DNA of 6,238 nt from Deltaproteobacteria bacterium (GCA_019307545.1 JAFDJI010000240.1:1-6238); one strand, 5' to 3'; shown: positions 1 to 6,238, counted from the first letter of the stretch. Translations and numbers: made by a program. Notes: generated from the letters alone by a model not told the origin.

Positions 1-720
1 TACCTGGACGCGGCGCGGCGTCATGGGATCGAACCCTGGCAGGTGCGCGCCGTGGGCACCTCGGGGTGCCGCCGGGCCATGAACGCGGAGACCTGGGTGA
101 ACCGGATCCAGCGCACGATGGGGCTGAAGATCCGGATCATTACCGGGGAGGAGGAGGCCCGCCTAACCTGGCTCGGGGCGGTCCGAGACCTCGACCTGCC
201 CGACGGGCCGCGGATCGCGGTCGACCTGGGTGGGGGGTCCACGGAGTTGGTCCTGGGGGATCGCAGGATCGTGAGCCGCCACGTCTCACTGGAGATCGGG
301 TCGGTTCGCCTCACCGAGGAGTTCCTGGGCACGGACACCATGGACCCGGCCGCCGTGGTCCGCCTGCGCAAGTGGGTGGAGGTCCAGGTGGGCCGCTTCA
401 ACTTCGAGCCGCACCCCCGCACCGTGATCGGAGTCGCCGGGACCGTCACCACCCTGGCGGCCATGGTGCTGGGGCTGCAGACCTACGACGCAGAGCAGGT
501 GCACGGATCCCAGCTGACCCGGGCCAACCTGCGGAGGCTGATCGATCAGTTGCTTCCGGCTGGTCCAGAGGAGCGGAGAAGGATGGTACCGACGGCTCCC
601 GAGCGCGCCGATTTCCTGCTGGCGGGGTCGATTGTCCTGGACCAGGTGCTGGAGGGAAGTCGGCGGCAAGCGATGACGGTGAGTGATCGCGGTCTGCGGT
701 ACGGGTTGCTGGCGCTGTAG
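1..720 (+). CDS. Ppx/GppA-family phosphatase (exopolyphosphatase / pppGpp phosphohydrolase), 5'-truncated by the window edge
   Basis: This is the last 239 residues of a Ppx/GppA phosphatase, read in frame from base 1 to the TAG at 718-720. The family belongs to the ASKHA (actin/hexokinase/Hsp70) fold and hydrolyses inorganic polyphosphate or converts pppGpp to ppGpp in the cytoplasm. Visible in fragment numbering are VGTSGCRRAMN (about 18-28), the ITGEEEAR segment whose last Glu (52) matches the catalytic Glu of E. coli Ppx, and the phosphate-binding VDLGGGSTEL (74-83) with its Asp at 75. GVAGTVTTLA (about 144-153) is the second nucleotide/phosphate loop, and SDRGLRYGLL closes the protein. 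The first phosphate loop, normally near the N-terminus, must lie upstream of the window. Ending right after the RYGLL motif indicates the short form of about 300 residues, without the C-terminal HD-like domain of E. coli Ppx. Substrate preference (polyphosphate or pppGpp) cannot be read from the fragment. Family assignment is firm. Confidence 0.95.
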   Translation, partial: YLDAARRHGIEPWQVRAVGTSGCRRAMNAETWVNRIQRTMGLKIRIITGEEEARLTWLGAVRDLDLPDGPRIAVDLGGGSTELVLGDRRIVSRHVSLEIGSVRLTEEFLGTDTMDPAAVVRLRKWVEVQVGRFNFEPHPRTVIGVAGTVTTLAAMVLGLQTYDAEQVHGSQLTRANLRRLIDQLLPAGPEERRRMVPTAPERADFLLAGSIVLDQVLEGSRRQAMTVSDRGLRYGLLAL

Positions 721-752
721 GGGGCGGTCTGCCGACTGTTCGGGTTGTGTCG

Positions 753-762
753 AACCGCGGTT
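753..762. repeat. 10-bp perfect palindrome downstream of the phosphatase gene
   Basis: AACCGCGGTT reads the same on both strands and sits 32 bases after the phosphatase stop codon. It has no spacer, so it would make a poor RNA hairpin and is not a convincing terminator. It could be half of a protein-binding site, but in GC-rich DNA a single 10-bp palindrome may be chance. No clear intrinsic terminator for the phosphatase gene is visible nearby. Confidence 0.3.
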
Positions 763-852
763 TGGCAACGCCGAATCACGGTGGCGAATGCGATGTCGAG
801 CGGGGCGACGCAGGTACTTGACCCGTGAGACGTTCTCGGTGCAGTGGGGCGC

Positions 853-872
853 CGACATTTCGCGGAATGTCG
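853..872. repeat. Inverted repeat (7-bp arms, 6-bp spacer) upstream of the DUF4157 gene; possible operator
   Basis: The arms CGACATT (853-859) and AATGTCG (866-872) are exact reverse complements separated by six bases. The element lies about 110 bases before the preferred start codon of the DUF4157 gene and just upstream of a weak -10-like hexamer, TAGACT (896-901), which has no good -35. Its size and symmetry suit a dimeric regulator's operator. It could equally be a small RNA hairpin, but no T-tract follows, so an intrinsic terminator is unlikely. The repeat is certain; its function is inference. The remainder of the gap between the two genes (721-970) shows no credible coding region. Confidence 0.45.
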
Positions 873-970
873 TATCGGTTCCAGAGCGAGCTGAGTAGAC
901 TGGGATCGGCATGCATGTGGGCGCTAAGGCACGTCCCACAACTCCATGAGCCGCACCCTCTTCACTCCTC

Positions 971-977
971 GGGGAGG
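971..977 (+). promoter_or_regulatory. Ribosome binding site deciding the DUF4157 gene start
   Basis: GGGGAGG is a near-perfect Shine-Dalgarno sequence and ends four bases before the ATG at 982. The upstream in-frame ATG at 946 is preceded by a stretch with no purine-rich motif. The site would also lie inside the coding region if 946 were used. This favours 982 as the start, although the four-base spacing is on the short side. Confidence 0.6.
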
Positions 978-981
978 CGAG

Positions 982-3639
982 ATGCCAGGGCAGTTGCACA
1001 AGAACCCGAGCAGGGCCGCTGGCGGTTCCCCGGAGCAGGCAGGCCCGGGGCCTGCGAGACCGAGCTCCACGAACGCGTCCTCCGAGGCGGCGGACTGGGG
1101 CAACGCCTCCGCCGAAGAGGCACTGGGCGAGCACTCCGAGGGGGAGGGACCCATTCTGGGCGAGACCCTGGACGCTGCCTCCGAACAGGGTGAAGCGGCC
1201 GCTTCTGGCTCTCGAGGGTCCGGTGCGGCGGGGGGGGCCGCCGGCGATCCGGCCAACCCCCTCTCCGTCGGGGGGATGAAGCTGGGAGGTACTCGCGAGG
1301 AGATCGCCGAGTATGGAGTCAGCGGAACGCCCGGGCGTCTCCCCTACCTGAGTGCGCTCGAGGCGGCCTTCGGCACCAGCTTCGGCGGCGTCCGCGTCTA
1401 CACCGACGAGCGTGCCCAGGCGGCCACCCGCGAGCTGGGAGCCGAGGGCTACACCTATGGCTCCAGCATTGCGCTGTCCGAGCCGAACCCGGCCATCGAG
1501 ATCGTAGCCCACGAGCTTGCGCACGCGATCCAGCAGGGAGCGGCCGGACAGGCCACGGGGGCAGGCGGTGACCTGGAGGGAGAGGCCGAGGCGGCCGCGG
1601 ACCAGGTGGGAGGGCGGCAGCCCGTGACCGTGCCCTTCTCTCCCACGGGTGGTCCGCAGCTCCAGGAGTTGGGGTTCAGCATCGACGTCGGGTCCGTGGT
1701 CAGCGCCGTGACCGACACCGTCGGGGACGTCGTCGACTCTGTGCAGGACCTGACCCAGAACCTCCTCGACTCCCTCGAGCTCGTCACCCTCGAGAACATC
1801 GGCCTGGTCCTGGACAAGCTCAACCTAGGCGATCTCCTCGGCGTGATAGCCAACTGGTCGGTCGACGACCTGGCGGACTTCATCATCCAGTACTGGGACT
1901 CCTCGGTCGTCCCCATGCTCGTCCGCACCGCGCCAATCGATACCCTCGCCGAGGTCATGCAGAGGCTGTGGGAGGGAACCACCTCCGCGGCCCAGGACGG
2001 GATGGACGCCGCTGCCACAGCGGCGCTCAGCGTCAAGCACTTCGTGGAGATGCTGGTCAGGGCGGACATCTACGTCCAGGTGTTCGAGGCCCTGGCGAGC
2101 ATCGATGTGGGCCAGACCCTCCAGACCGCGCGTGAGTGGCTGGCCGACGAGCTCCTTGCCAACGTCCTGAACGCCGCCCGCGAGCTCGCCAACATGCTCT
2201 TCGAGATGCTCTGGCCGGCCAACATGGGGGCGCGAGCCAAGGTGACGGCGAAGCTCGGTGTCGAGGTGGGGCCCATCTACTGCATCATCGTCGCTGGCGG
2301 CGGGGACGGCGCCATGCTGGTCTCCATCCAGCACGTGCCCGGCCCGGGGGGTCCGGGGATCAAGGTCGCCGCCAAGCAGGAGACCGGCTGGGAGGGGGGT
2401 CTCGGAGTGGGGCACCCCATGGCGAACGCCAAAGGCATCGGCGGGATGGACGACTGCTACGCTCTCGGCGGCACCCTGTGGACGGAGGATCTGGACAACG
2501 AGTTCTGGGACGAGGGGCTCCTGGGTGCGCTGCGCGACGGCGACTTCCAGGATGTCTTGACGTCGATCCTGTTCGGCGCCGGGGACGTCACCGCGGCCAT
2601 CCAGTGGTCCGCGAGCCAGACGTCCACCCTGGCCCTGGGAGGCGAGGCCGAGCTGGGAAGCAGCGATATCGGCGCCTGGATCAAGCTCCTGGCCACCCAG
2701 GGCTTCAACGTCGGGTTGGTCAGCCCCACCGACAGCAACGAGGGGAGGCTCACCGGCAAGGCGAGGATCGGCAGGTCGTTCTCCTTCGGGGCCTCGCTCA
2801 GCATCATGGGGGACGACGAGGGGAACTCCGCAGGCGAGTCCATGAACGCCCTGGTCGCCATGCTCATGAACCTGCAGGCCTCGGCGGAGCTCGACGAGGA
2901 GCTGGGCATCGAGCTGGGCTTCGGGATTCCGACCTACGAGGATCTGGGCCAGGGGGAGCTCCCCACCCTCGCCTACCTGGACGTCTACCAGGAGGTGGGT
3001 GGAAAGGCGACCGTGTGCACGGAGACGATCGGGGCCAGGGTGGGGCAGGCCCTCCGGTTCACACCCGAGTCGATCCAGGACACCTGGGAGGACTTCGACG
3101 TCGACGACATCGAACCCAGGGAGATCATCGAGCGGATGCCCTTCGCGTCCATCCGCTTCATGGCGAGCGCGTTCTTCGAGTCGAGCGTGATCGGCGTTCT
3201 CATCGGCCTCATCGCGGATCCGACGGCGCTCTCGGTGGCCGCCGGCAGCCCGACGGTGTCCGGCAGTGTCAAGCTCCAGCTCAACATCACAAAGGAGCTC
3301 ATCCTCGACCTGCTCGAGGACCTGTGGGAGGGAGCCGGCGATGTCGTGGAGGCCATCAAGGCCTTCGACGGCCCGGCCCTGGTCCAGGCGCTCATGGACA
3401 TCCTCGGCGACATCGGCGACTTCCTCTACGACTCCATCGAGTACGTGGATCTCATGCTCGACGCCAGCGACGGGGTCGGAGGCGACCAGGACGTGGGCTA
3501 CGTGACCGCGGGGGCCTCGGCCGAGGCCGGCTTGTTCTTCCAGCACAAATACATGGGCGGCGACGAGCTGAGTGAGGTCTTCGACGACGTCGCGGACCTC
3601 TCCGATTTCGTCGGCGAGGTGCTGTTGCTCGGCGGTTGA
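982..3639 (+). CDS. DUF4157 (eCIS-core) domain protein, candidate contractile-injection-associated effector with uncharacterised C-terminus
   Basis: Predicted 885 residues from ATG 982; the upstream ATG at 946 would add 12 residues but lacks a ribosome binding site. Residues 1 to about 110 are low-complexity, rich in Ala, Gly, Ser and Glu, and probably disordered. A DUF4157 domain follows (about 114-185): VSGTPGRLPYLSALEAAFG, the FGGVRVYTDE segment, then HELAHAIQQ with an intact HExxH (177-181). An acidic GEAEAAAD segment comes after it, as in the family. Residues about 200-410 are mostly amphipathic helices. About 415-770 is rich in glycine and alternating polar/apolar segments suggesting beta strands, and includes a strongly hydrophobic stretch (about 723-745). 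The C-terminal ~110 residues are again helical and acidic. No signal peptide is visible. In known cases DUF4157 marks proteins linked to extracellular contractile injection systems, often at the N-terminus of toxins. No such system is encoded here, so effector function is inference. The region after the DUF4157 domain matches no family I recognise. The gene stands alone, with non-coding gaps on both sides. Confidence 0.88.
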   Translation: MPGQLHKNPSRAAGGSPEQAGPGPARPSSTNASSEAADWGNASAEEALGEHSEGEGPILGETLDAASEQGEAAASGSRGSGAAGGAAGDPANPLSVGGMKLGGTREEIAEYGVSGTPGRLPYLSALEAAFGTSFGGVRVYTDERAQAATRELGAEGYTYGSSIALSEPNPAIEIVAHELAHAIQQGAAGQATGAGGDLEGEAEAAADQVGGRQPVTVPFSPTGGPQLQELGFSIDVGSVVSAVTDTVGDVVDSVQDLTQNLLDSLELVTLENIGLVLDKLNLGDLLGVIANWSVDDLADFIIQYWDSSVVPMLVRTAPIDTLAEVMQRLWEGTTSAAQDGMDAAATAALSVKHFVEMLVRADIYVQVFEALASIDVGQTLQTAREWLADELLANVLNAARELANMLFEMLWPANMGARAKVTAKLGVEVGPIYCIIVAGGGDGAMLVSIQHVPGPGGPGIKVAAKQETGWEGGLGVGHPMANAKGIGGMDDCYALGGTLWTEDLDNEFWDEGLLGALRDGDFQDVLTSILFGAGDVTAAIQWSASQTSTLALGGEAELGSSDIGAWIKLLATQGFNVGLVSPTDSNEGRLTGKARIGRSFSFGASLSIMGDDEGNSAGESMNALVAMLMNLQASAELDEELGIELGFGIPTYEDLGQGELPTLAYLDVYQEVGGKATVCTETIGARVGQALRFTPESIQDTWEDFDVDDIEPREIIERMPFASIRFMASAFFESSVIGVLIGLIADPTALSVAAGSPTVSGSVKLQLNITKELILDLLEDLWEGAGDVVEAIKAFDGPALVQALMDILGDIGDFLYDSIEYVDLMLDASDGVGGDQDVGYVTAGASAEAGLFFQHKYMGGDELSEVFDDVADLSDFVGEVLLLGG

Positions 3640-3797
3640 GCCTGTCGCGTGGTCGACCGGAGTCCGGCTCCAAGGTGATGAGAGCGTCGATCCGCAAGTG
3701 GTGGGAGTGAAGCCGACGCACTCACGGCGTCTTCGGTTGTCGCGATCGGCTTCGTGTGAAGGGTTAGCCCAGTTCCGGTGTCCAACGAGTTGGTCGC

Positions 3798-3826
3798 TTG
3801 TCACTCGTCGCAGGTCGGAGTAAACA
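3798..3826 (+). promoter_or_regulatory. Likely sigma70-type promoter of the tRNA-Gly gene
   Basis: A -35-like TTGTCA (3798-3803, five of six matches to TTGACA) is separated by exactly 17 bases from TAAACA (3821-3826), a weaker -10. Transcription would begin near 3832, leaving a leader of about nine bases before the mature tRNA. The stretch after the -10 is GC-rich, as is usual for stringently controlled stable-RNA promoters. The position and spacing are good; the -10 matches only three of six bases. The preceding 3640-3797 region shows no convincing gene, terminator or promoter. Confidence 0.55.
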
Positions 3827-3840
3827 CGTGGACGCGCTGC

Positions 3841-3916
3841 GCGGGCGTAGCTCAGTCGGTAGAGCACGAGCTTCCCAAGCTCGTGGTCGCGGGTTCGAGT
3901 CCCGTCGCCCGCTCCA
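3841..3916 (+). tRNA. tRNA-Gly (anticodon CCC)
   Basis: This is a complete 76-base tRNA including an encoded CCA end. The acceptor stem GCGGGCG (3841-3847) pairs fully with CGCCCGC (3906-3912). The D stem is GCTC/GAGC (3850-3853 with 3862-3865). The anticodon stem CGAGC/GCTCG (3867-3871 with 3879-3883) closes the seven-base loop TTCCCAA, giving anticodon CCC at 3874-3876, which reads GGG glycine codons. The T arm GCGGG/CCCGT (3889-3893 with 3901-3905) carries the TTCGAGT loop and has one G-U pair. The discriminator base is T (3913), as is usual for bacterial tRNA-Gly. It is the glycine isoacceptor for GGG, a codon that is frequent in this GC-rich sequence. Confidence 0.97.
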
Positions 3917-3922
3917 CCTTGC

Positions 3923-3952
3923 GAGGCCCGGCTCCCCTGGGGGTCGGGCCTC
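3923..3952 (+). terminator. Strong hairpin after the tRNA gene, probable transcription terminator
   Basis: GAGGCCCG (3923-3930) pairs perfectly with CGGGCCTC (3945-3952), and the stem extends inward through mostly G-C pairs to a tetraloop-sized turn, giving about 13 pairs. It begins seven bases after the tRNA CCA end, where a tRNA terminator is expected. The following sequence (AGTTCTAC) has only a poor T-tract, so termination may be partial or need Rho. It could instead be a processing hairpin for the tRNA 3' end. Confidence 0.6.
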
Positions 3953-3982
3953 AGTTCTACCCGGGACCCACGTACCCGGCGT

Positions 3983-3986
3983 AGGA
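3983..3986 (+). promoter_or_regulatory. Ribosome binding site of the AsmA/TamB-like gene
   Basis: AGGA lies eight bases before the ATG at 3995, a normal Shine-Dalgarno spacing, and supports that start. The overlapping TAGGAT (3982-3987) also resembles a -10 hexamer, but no matching -35 is seen. Only 42 bases separate the tRNA hairpin from the start codon, so the gene's own promoter is not obvious. It may depend on read-through from the tRNA promoter. Confidence 0.5.
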
Positions 3987-3994
3987 TCACCCCG

Positions 3995-6238
3995 ATGAGC
4001 GAACCCGCCCCGACACCGCGCCGAAAACGGCCGCTGGGACGGTTGTTGCGTTGGCTCGGCGTCCTCCTGATCCTCGTCCTGATCTCCTCGGTGGTCACCG
4101 CGGTGATCTGGGTGAAGAGCGACGACTTCCAGGCCCGCACGGTCCCGGTGGTGGAGCGGCTCGTCGAGGGCCAGACCGGCGAAGCCTTCACCCTGAAGCG
4201 GATCGACCTCCAGTTCTGGCCGCCCGCAGTGGAGCTGGAGAAGCCCCGTCTGTGGCACATCGAGACCCAGGAGGTCATCGTCTCCGCCCACCGGGTCCGG
4301 GCACCCCTGGTGCTGAGGGCCGGAGGCCCGCGCCTCGGAAAGCTCACCATCGACGCGCTCCTGGTGGAACTCCACCTGGAGGAAGGCGGTCTGCGGGAGT
4401 TCCGCCAGCTGAGTTCCGGGGGGGGGAAGCTGGAGCAGGTGCCATGGAGCAGCCTGGAGATTCGAGACGGCACCTTCCGGCTCCACATCCCAGATGGCCG
4501 GTTGGTCCTCACCGACCTCACCGTGGCCCCTACCAAGGGGTACCGAGCCGACCTCACCGCCAACCTGGTGTTCTGGTACCAGACCCTCGAGGACCGGACC
4601 GCCATCGAGTGGCGCGACATCCAGCTCGGGCCCGATACCATCGCGATCCCGCACCTGTTCCTGGACTCGGGGCTCCTGCACGTCAATGGTTCCGCCACAA
4701 TCCCCCTGGACGGGGACCTGGTGGCCGACCTGTCGGCCCGCGCCGATCTGGATGACTTCAACACCCTCCTCAAAGACCCACGCGCCGTCCATGGGCTCGT
4801 CAACCTCGATGCCCACGTCTTCGGGAGGGGAAACCAGGTGACCCTGGACGGGGTGGTCCTGGTCGACCAGTTGTCCCTGGACGTCACCGGGATCCAGGTA
4901 CCGGTGCTGCACTACGAGCTCGGGGACCTGGTGGCCGCGTTCTCCGCGAGCCGCGCGGGCGCGCAGATCGAGCGCCTGGTGCTGGACACCGGTGCGGGAA
5001 CGCTCGAGGCGTGGGGGTGGGTCACCCCGGACCTCGAGTTGGAGGACGTGCGGGTGATCGCCGAGCGGGTGAGCCTGGAGCACCTGCTCAAGTCGATGGA
5101 TGCCGCGCCCACGCCGTGGGTCGACTTCGATGGGGACCTGGAGGCCATCCTGCAGGGGACCTTGAACCCCCTGCACCTGGAGGGGCCCTTCGAGCTGGTG
5201 GTCGCGGACTGGAATGTGGGCGACCGGTCCATCTCCGACCCCGAGGTGCGCCACCTGCTCGAGATCCCCCACGCCTACGCCAAGGGCAACCTGGTGATCG
5301 AGTTCGATTACGCCCATATCGTGGCACCGGTGGTGCGGGGTCCGAACAACTGGGGCAGTGCAAACGTCCTGATCGGCTTCGGACCGAAGGGGCCGCTCGA
5401 CCTGCGCTGGGACATGGCCCACACCGACCTGTCCGACTTCAAGCCGCTGGGGGACGTAGAACTGCGCGGTGTGGGCCGCATCGCCGGACGGATCGCCGGT
5501 CCCTTCAACGGACTCAGCCTGGAGGCCGACGGGGACGTGGAGGGGTTCGAAGTCACGGGCATTCCGTACGCCGACCACCTGGTGACGCCGATCCGATCGC
5601 CCCACATGAAGACCATCGAGCTTCCGGGCGCGCGCGCAGTGATCGGCAACACCCGCTACGCGGGCAATTTCATCCTCGATTTCCGCGACCCGATGTCCCT
5701 TTACACCGACATCCTGGTCAGCGAGGGCCGGGCCGAGGACCTGATCCAGATGTTCGTCGACCTGGAGGGGATCCGGGGCGACCTGGAGGGCACCCTCACC
5801 CTGTCGGGCCCCCTCATGGACATGGACGGGGAGGCCCACCTCACGTTTTCCGACGTGGACCTGTACGGGGAGCGCTTCCCCTATGGCGAGGGCCACGGCT
5901 ACATGGACACCGGCGTCTTCACCCTCGACGATCTGAGGCTGCTCCGCGACGACGGGCGAGCGGGGGTGATGCTGCGTGGCAGCGTGCAGCGCGAGTACGC
6001 GCTGAACATGGAGGTGGTGGGAGATGGGTTCCGCCTGGAGCACCTCGACCACCTCACCGGGCTGAACCTCCCCCTCTCTGGACGCGTCTCCGTGGTGGCA
6101 CGCGTCGACAACAAGATCTATGACCCCGCACCCCACGGCCGGCTGCTGGTCACCGACGTCCGCTACTCCGGCGTGCCGGTCGGCGACTCGGCGGTGAAGT
6201 TCCAGACCACCAACGGGGTGAGCCACTACGAGGGGAAG
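3995..6238 (+). CDS. AsmA/TamB-like inner-membrane-anchored periplasmic protein, 3'-truncated by the window edge
   Basis: The reading frame from ATG 3995 stays open for 748 codons to the window edge. The N-terminus has a basic cytoplasmic stretch (RRKRPLGRLLR) followed by one hydrophobic helix (about 19-40), a signal anchor. The rest is long and beta-rich, with recurring short units of alternating hydrophobic residues and Gly turns such as LTIDALLVELHLEEGG, GTLTLSGPL and GRLLVTDVRYSGVPVG. This is the pattern of AsmA, TamB, YhdP and related proteins, which form long hydrophobic beta-grooves across the periplasm. Known members move phospholipids between the membranes or assist outer-membrane assembly. 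The ELEKPRLWH region near residue 80 resembles the N-terminal part of AsmA-type proteins, where a beta segment follows the anchor. The C-terminus, which would separate TamB-type (DUF490) from AsmA-type, is missing, so the subfamily is open. A run of nine G at 4418-4426 encodes three Gly codons. A role in lipid transport is inferred from the family. Confidence 0.85.
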   Translation, partial: MSEPAPTPRRKRPLGRLLRWLGVLLILVLISSVVTAVIWVKSDDFQARTVPVVERLVEGQTGEAFTLKRIDLQFWPPAVELEKPRLWHIETQEVIVSAHRVRAPLVLRAGGPRLGKLTIDALLVELHLEEGGLREFRQLSSGGGKLEQVPWSSLEIRDGTFRLHIPDGRLVLTDLTVAPTKGYRADLTANLVFWYQTLEDRTAIEWRDIQLGPDTIAIPHLFLDSGLLHVNGSATIPLDGDLVADLSARADLDDFNTLLKDPRAVHGLVNLDAHVFGRGNQVTLDGVVLVDQLSLDVTGIQVPVLHYELGDLVAAFSASRAGAQIERLVLDTGAGTLEAWGWVTPDLELEDVRVIAERVSLEHLLKSMDAAPTPWVDFDGDLEAILQGTLNPLHLEGPFELVVADWNVGDRSISDPEVRHLLEIPHAYAKGNLVIEFDYAHIVAPVVRGPNNWGSANVLIGFGPKGPLDLRWDMAHTDLSDFKPLGDVELRGVGRIAGRIAGPFNGLSLEADGDVEGFEVTGIPYADHLVTPIRSPHMKTIELPGARAVIGNTRYAGNFILDFRDPMSLYTDILVSEGRAEDLIQMFVDLEGIRGDLEGTLTLSGPLMDMDGEAHLTFSDVDLYGERFPYGEGHGYMDTGVFTLDDLRLLRDDGRAGVMLRGSVQREYALNMEVVGDGFRLEHLDHLTGLNLPLSGRVSVVARVDNKIYDPAPHGRLLVTDVRYSGVPVGDSAVKFQTTNGVSHYEGK

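Noticed and set aside
818..823. TTGACC as a -35 for the DUF4157 gene
   Set aside because: No acceptable -10 lies 16-18 bases downstream.
683..898. 71-codon small frame overlapping the phosphatase end
   Set aside because: It starts at a GTG inside the phosphatase gene, has no convincing ribosome binding site and shows no recognisable features.
286..1524. 412-codon open frame on the - strand
   Set aside because: It is antisense to the phosphatase and the DUF4157 domain. Both sense frames have clear family motifs, and this one has none.
2136..3575. 479-codon + strand frame overlapping the DUF4157 gene
   Set aside because: It is Arg/Gly/His-rich with no domain and lies in another frame of a gene with a better reading frame and ribosome binding site.
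3710..3752. Stem AAGCCGA/TCGGCTT with a 29-base loop, considered as a terminator or structured RNA after the DUF4157 gene
   Set aside because: The loop is long, the inner pairing is weak and no T-tract follows, so it could be chance.
3778..3984. 68-codon + strand frame containing GVAQSVEHELPK
   Set aside because: This is the classic false translation of a tRNA gene; the tRNA-Gly fully explains it.
1825..4887. 1020-codon open frame on the - strand
   Set aside because: It runs opposite the DUF4157 gene, the tRNA and the AsmA-like gene. Its translation is Arg/His/Asp-rich without recognisable domains, as expected of an antisense frame in GC-rich coding DNA.
5011..6123. 370-codon + strand frame inside the AsmA-like gene
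   Set aside because: It is an out-of-frame shadow rich in Arg, Gly and Pro; the frame from 3995 runs through the whole region and has the anchor helix and repeats of the family.
3764..6226. 820-codon open frame on the - strand
   Set aside because: It is antisense to the AsmA/TamB-like gene and crosses the tRNA. The segment with SGRRDSNPRPRAWEARAL is a well-known false protein made by translating a tRNA backwards.
1..6238. CRISPR array, insertion sequence or integrase
   Set aside because: I saw no regularly spaced direct repeats, no transposase or integrase motifs and no terminal repeats in the window.

Overview
The window is uniformly GC-rich and all supported genes lie on the + strand. It shows the 3' end of a Ppx/GppA-type phosphatase gene, a large gene for a DUF4157 (eCIS-core) protein, a complete tRNA-Gly(CCC) gene, and the 5' part of a large AsmA/TamB-like envelope protein gene that runs off the right edge. 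The AsmA/TamB-like protein implies a Gram-negative cell with an outer membrane. With the high GC, the short Ppx/GppA form and the DUF4157 protein, this suggests a myxobacterium-like or other deltaproteobacterial-type organism. That placement is inference only; no 16S or other marker is present.

Layout: 1-720 is the phosphatase C-terminal part, with its N-terminus outside the window. 721-981 is a non-coding gap with a 10-bp palindrome (753-762) and a perfect 7-bp-arm inverted repeat (853-872). 982-3639 encodes the 885-residue DUF4157 protein; an alternative in-frame ATG lies at 946 but has no ribosome binding site. 3640-3797 holds nothing convincing. 3798-3826 is a good sigma70-like promoter for the tRNA gene at 3841-3916, which is followed by a very stable hairpin (3923-3952). 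The AsmA/TamB-like gene starts at 3995 and stays open to base 6238.

The phosphatase, the tRNA and the AsmA/TamB-like gene look like ordinary chromosomal genes with no evident shared pathway. The accessory-looking gene is the DUF4157 protein. It has a disordered acidic N-terminus, a DUF4157 domain with an intact HExxH motif, and about 690 residues that I do not recognise: a helical block, a long glycine-rich beta-type block with one very hydrophobic segment, then a second helical block. DUF4157 is known as an N-terminal marker of proteins associated with extracellular contractile injection systems (eCIS). No eCIS structural gene is visible here, so this is an orphan candidate effector or cargo. 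It is the most interesting item in the window.
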